Positions 5,156 through 6,053 of a stretch of 6,053 nt of DNA are shown here, piece by piece. Below the pieces are notes generated by a model, which saw only the letters and a program-made list of their open reading frames with translations, ran no database searches and had not been told where the DNA came from. A program made the position numbers and the translations under genes. The DNA comes from Rhodospirillales bacterium (GTDB lineage: Bacteria; Pseudomonadota; Alphaproteobacteria; Acetobacterales; Acetobacteraceae). The stretch covers positions 1-6,053 of the forward strand of contig JAGWZS010000115.1 in NCBI GenBank assembly GCA_018971905.1. The letters are read 5' to 3'. Within the stretch, counting starts at the first letter, position 1. Each line of letters starts with the position of its first letter.

Positions 5156-5740
5156 TTGTACACTTCACGCAAGGCCGTGGCTTATGGCAAGGCCGCTCTT
5201 GGTATGGTCACGGCTGCCCTGGTGTTAGCCGGGTGCTCCAAGCCAGCCCCCAAGATTGCCGCCGCCCCCCCCGCTGCGCCGGTTGGGCATATATACCCCG
5301 TCGCGGTGGACCTGCCGCCGCCGGTTTTCGCCAGAATTAAGTTTACGCCTGCCGATCATGAAAAATTCCAGCAGGCTTTCAATGTTGTTGCCCTGAAGTC
5401 CGCGCTCATGGTGGCGGCACTGTCTTGCGACGAACAACCCCAATACGATGCCTTCATGAACAGCTTCCAGCCCCATGTGCTGAAGGAACAGCATCTGATG
5501 GATGCCTATTTCTATAAAGCCAGCGGCCCCTATAGCGGGCAGAAGATGGAGGATACCTTCATCACCCTGCTGGCCAACAACCAGTCTGTGGCGGGCATCG
5601 CGGAAGGCCAAGCCTTCTGCCTCAACAGCCAGGCAGAGTTCAACGCGGTTCTGGCCATGAAGACCCCGCAAGAGCTGGACACCTTTGTAACGGATCAGCC
5701 GCCCACCGCCCAGATGGCTAGCGCCGCCGCGCCGCAATAA
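5156..5740 (+). CDS. uncharacterised Ala/Pro-rich lipoprotein
   Basis: I do not recognise this family. From the chosen start it is 194 residues with a lipoprotein signal peptide: basic N-terminus (R5, K6, K12), hydrophobic stretch, and lipobox LAGC with the lipidated Cys at C27 and Ser at +2, which by the enteric rule would favour the outer membrane. An Ala/Pro linker follows (about 28-55, containing AAAPPAAP and VDLPPP). The remainder is a compact, mostly helical-looking domain with two further cysteines, C91 (SCDEQ) and C155 (FCLNS), which could form a disulfide in the periplasm. The tail is again Ala/Pro/Gln-rich. No ATG is usable: the first in-frame one (5204) leaves only ten residues before the Cys. 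TTG 5156 has GAGGA with an 8-base gap and was preferred over TTG 5141, whose Shine-Dalgarno is poor. The gene has its own promoter candidate and a strong terminator, so it is probably monocistronic. That it encodes a lipoprotein is well supported; its role is unknown. Confidence 0.82.
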   Translation: MYTSRKAVAYGKAALGMVTAALVLAGCSKPAPKIAAAPPAAPVGHIYPVAVDLPPPVFARIKFTPADHEKFQQAFNVVALKSALMVAALSCDEQPQYDAFMNSFQPHVLKEQHLMDAYFYKASGPYSGQKMEDTFITLLANNQSVAGIAEGQAFCLNSQAEFNAVLAMKTPQELDTFVTDQPPTAQMASAAAPQ

Positions 5741-5754
5741 TGACTCGGTAAAGT

Positions 5755-5779
5755 AAAACCCGCCTCCAGGCGGGTTTTT
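5755..5779. terminator. bidirectional intrinsic terminator
   Basis: AAAACCCGCC (5755-5764) and GGCGGGTTTT (5769-5778) form a 10-bp stem with loop TCCA and a run of five T (5775-5779) on the plus strand, ending the lipoprotein transcript 14 bases after its stop. On the minus strand the same stem is followed by TTTTACTTTA, so it can also end the converging gshA transcript. Confidence 0.9.
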
Positions 5780-5844
5780 AATGATTTTTGTTTATGCTTT
5801 GGCGATAATCAATCATCAAAATTGAACGATGGTCCGGCCCGCCG

Positions 5845-6053
5845 CTATAAAAACGCCGCTTCGCTGAAAATCCTGGTCACGTCGCCTTGCCAGTCACCAT
5901 GATAACGGACCAGCCAATGCTCGGCCTGGGTGGGCGCACCGGCGCCAATCTCATGCAACGGGGCCAGATAGACCGATTCATCCAGACCCGACGGGTTATG
6001 GCGGGCGCGGGCCTTCAGCCCATCGGCGGCAATGGCGATCACGTCTTTCGCCA
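5845..6053 (-). CDS. gshA: glutamate-cysteine ligase, C-terminal end (partial)
   Basis: Only the last 68 residues are inside the window; the gene continues past the right edge. Glutamate-cysteine ligase (EC 6.3.2.2) makes gamma-glutamylcysteine, the first step of glutathione synthesis. The piece matches the C-terminus of the alphaproteobacterial and plant-like class: an IAADGLKAR helix, YLAPLHEIGAGAPTQAEHWL, then the characteristic RYHGDWQGDVTRIF shortly before the stop. In relatives the tail usually reads like YHGPWGGSVDPVFEEYAY, so the Asp-Pro pair is replaced by Thr-Arg and the end is slightly different (SEAAFL). No active-site residue lies in this portion, so intactness cannot be judged. 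It converges on the lipoprotein gene and shares its terminator; the 65 bases between terminator and stop (5780-5844) are AT-rich and show nothing else. The assignment rests on motif recognition in a short C-terminal piece. Confidence 0.82.
   Translation of the reverse strand, partial: AKDVIAIAADGLKARARHNPSGLDESVYLAPLHEIGAGAPTQAEHWLVRYHGDWQGDVTRIFSEAAFL

Noticed and set aside
4413..5168. 251-codon minus-strand frame opposite the pyk 3' half
   Set aside because: It is antisense to the conserved pyk coding region, is rich in His/Gly from reversed codons, and crosses the hairpin; no domain was recognised.
5047..5340. 97-codon plus-strand frame starting MKALKLF as a gene of its own
   Set aside because: It has no Shine-Dalgarno, its ATG falls inside the candidate -10 element, and after about 30 residues it is an out-of-frame reading of the lipoprotein gene.
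5225..5737. 170-codon minus-strand frame opposite the lipoprotein gene
   Set aside because: The plus strand has a lipobox, a promoter and a matched terminator; the minus frame shows no motif and reads as a shadow.
1..6053. Mobile element, CRISPR array, tRNA or defence system
   Set aside because: I looked for transposase motifs, direct repeat arrays, tRNA-like cloverleaf sequences and toxin-antitoxin pairs and saw none. The content is consistent with core chromosome.

Overview
The window looks like ordinary chromosomal DNA of a GC-rich alphaproteobacterium. The class is supported by a GapR/DUF2312 nucleoid protein, a DUF1244 protein, an alphaproteobacterial-type ABC1/UbiB kinase, and the C-terminus of a glutamate-cysteine ligase of the kind found in that class. 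Several promoter candidates also fit the Caulobacter-type housekeeping consensus (TTGACGS, 10-14 nt, GCTANAWC). The lipoprotein and overall style hint at Acetobacteraceae/Rhodospirillales, but this is only a weak inference. No insertion sequence, phage gene, CRISPR array, tRNA or rRNA was seen.

Layout. Bases 1-3297 are a leftward block read, in transcription order, as DUF1244 protein, gapR, pepF-type M3 oligoendopeptidase, then an ABC1/UbiB kinase-like gene that runs off the left edge. pepF and the kinase overlap by four bases (ATGA). gapR and pepF each have a candidate promoter of their own, so the block may be a set of overlapping transcription units. At about 3300-3335 a divergent promoter region separates this block from the rightward pyruvate kinase gene (pyk, 3528-4949), which has a leader of roughly 190 nt. 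A perfect 14-bp hairpin follows pyk. Next come a promoter region with a perfect 9-bp inverted repeat, a rightward gene for an unrecognised Ala/Pro-rich lipoprotein (5156-5740), and a strong bidirectional intrinsic terminator. The C-terminal end of a leftward gshA enters from the right edge.

Roles. The genes are housekeeping in character: lower glycolysis (pyk), glutathione synthesis (gshA), peptide turnover (pepF), quinone/isoprenoid-lipid homeostasis (the ABC1 kinase) and chromosome topology (gapR). From memory, pyk, DUF1244 and gapR are commonly close neighbours in alphaproteobacteria. The least explained parts are the lipoprotein and the symmetric site in its promoter.

Start sites needed care. 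The longest open frames of pepF, gapR and pyk begin at TTG or other upstream codons without good ribosome binding sites. Internal ATGs with well-placed Shine-Dalgarno sequences were preferred for these three. For the lipoprotein, a TTG start is forced.
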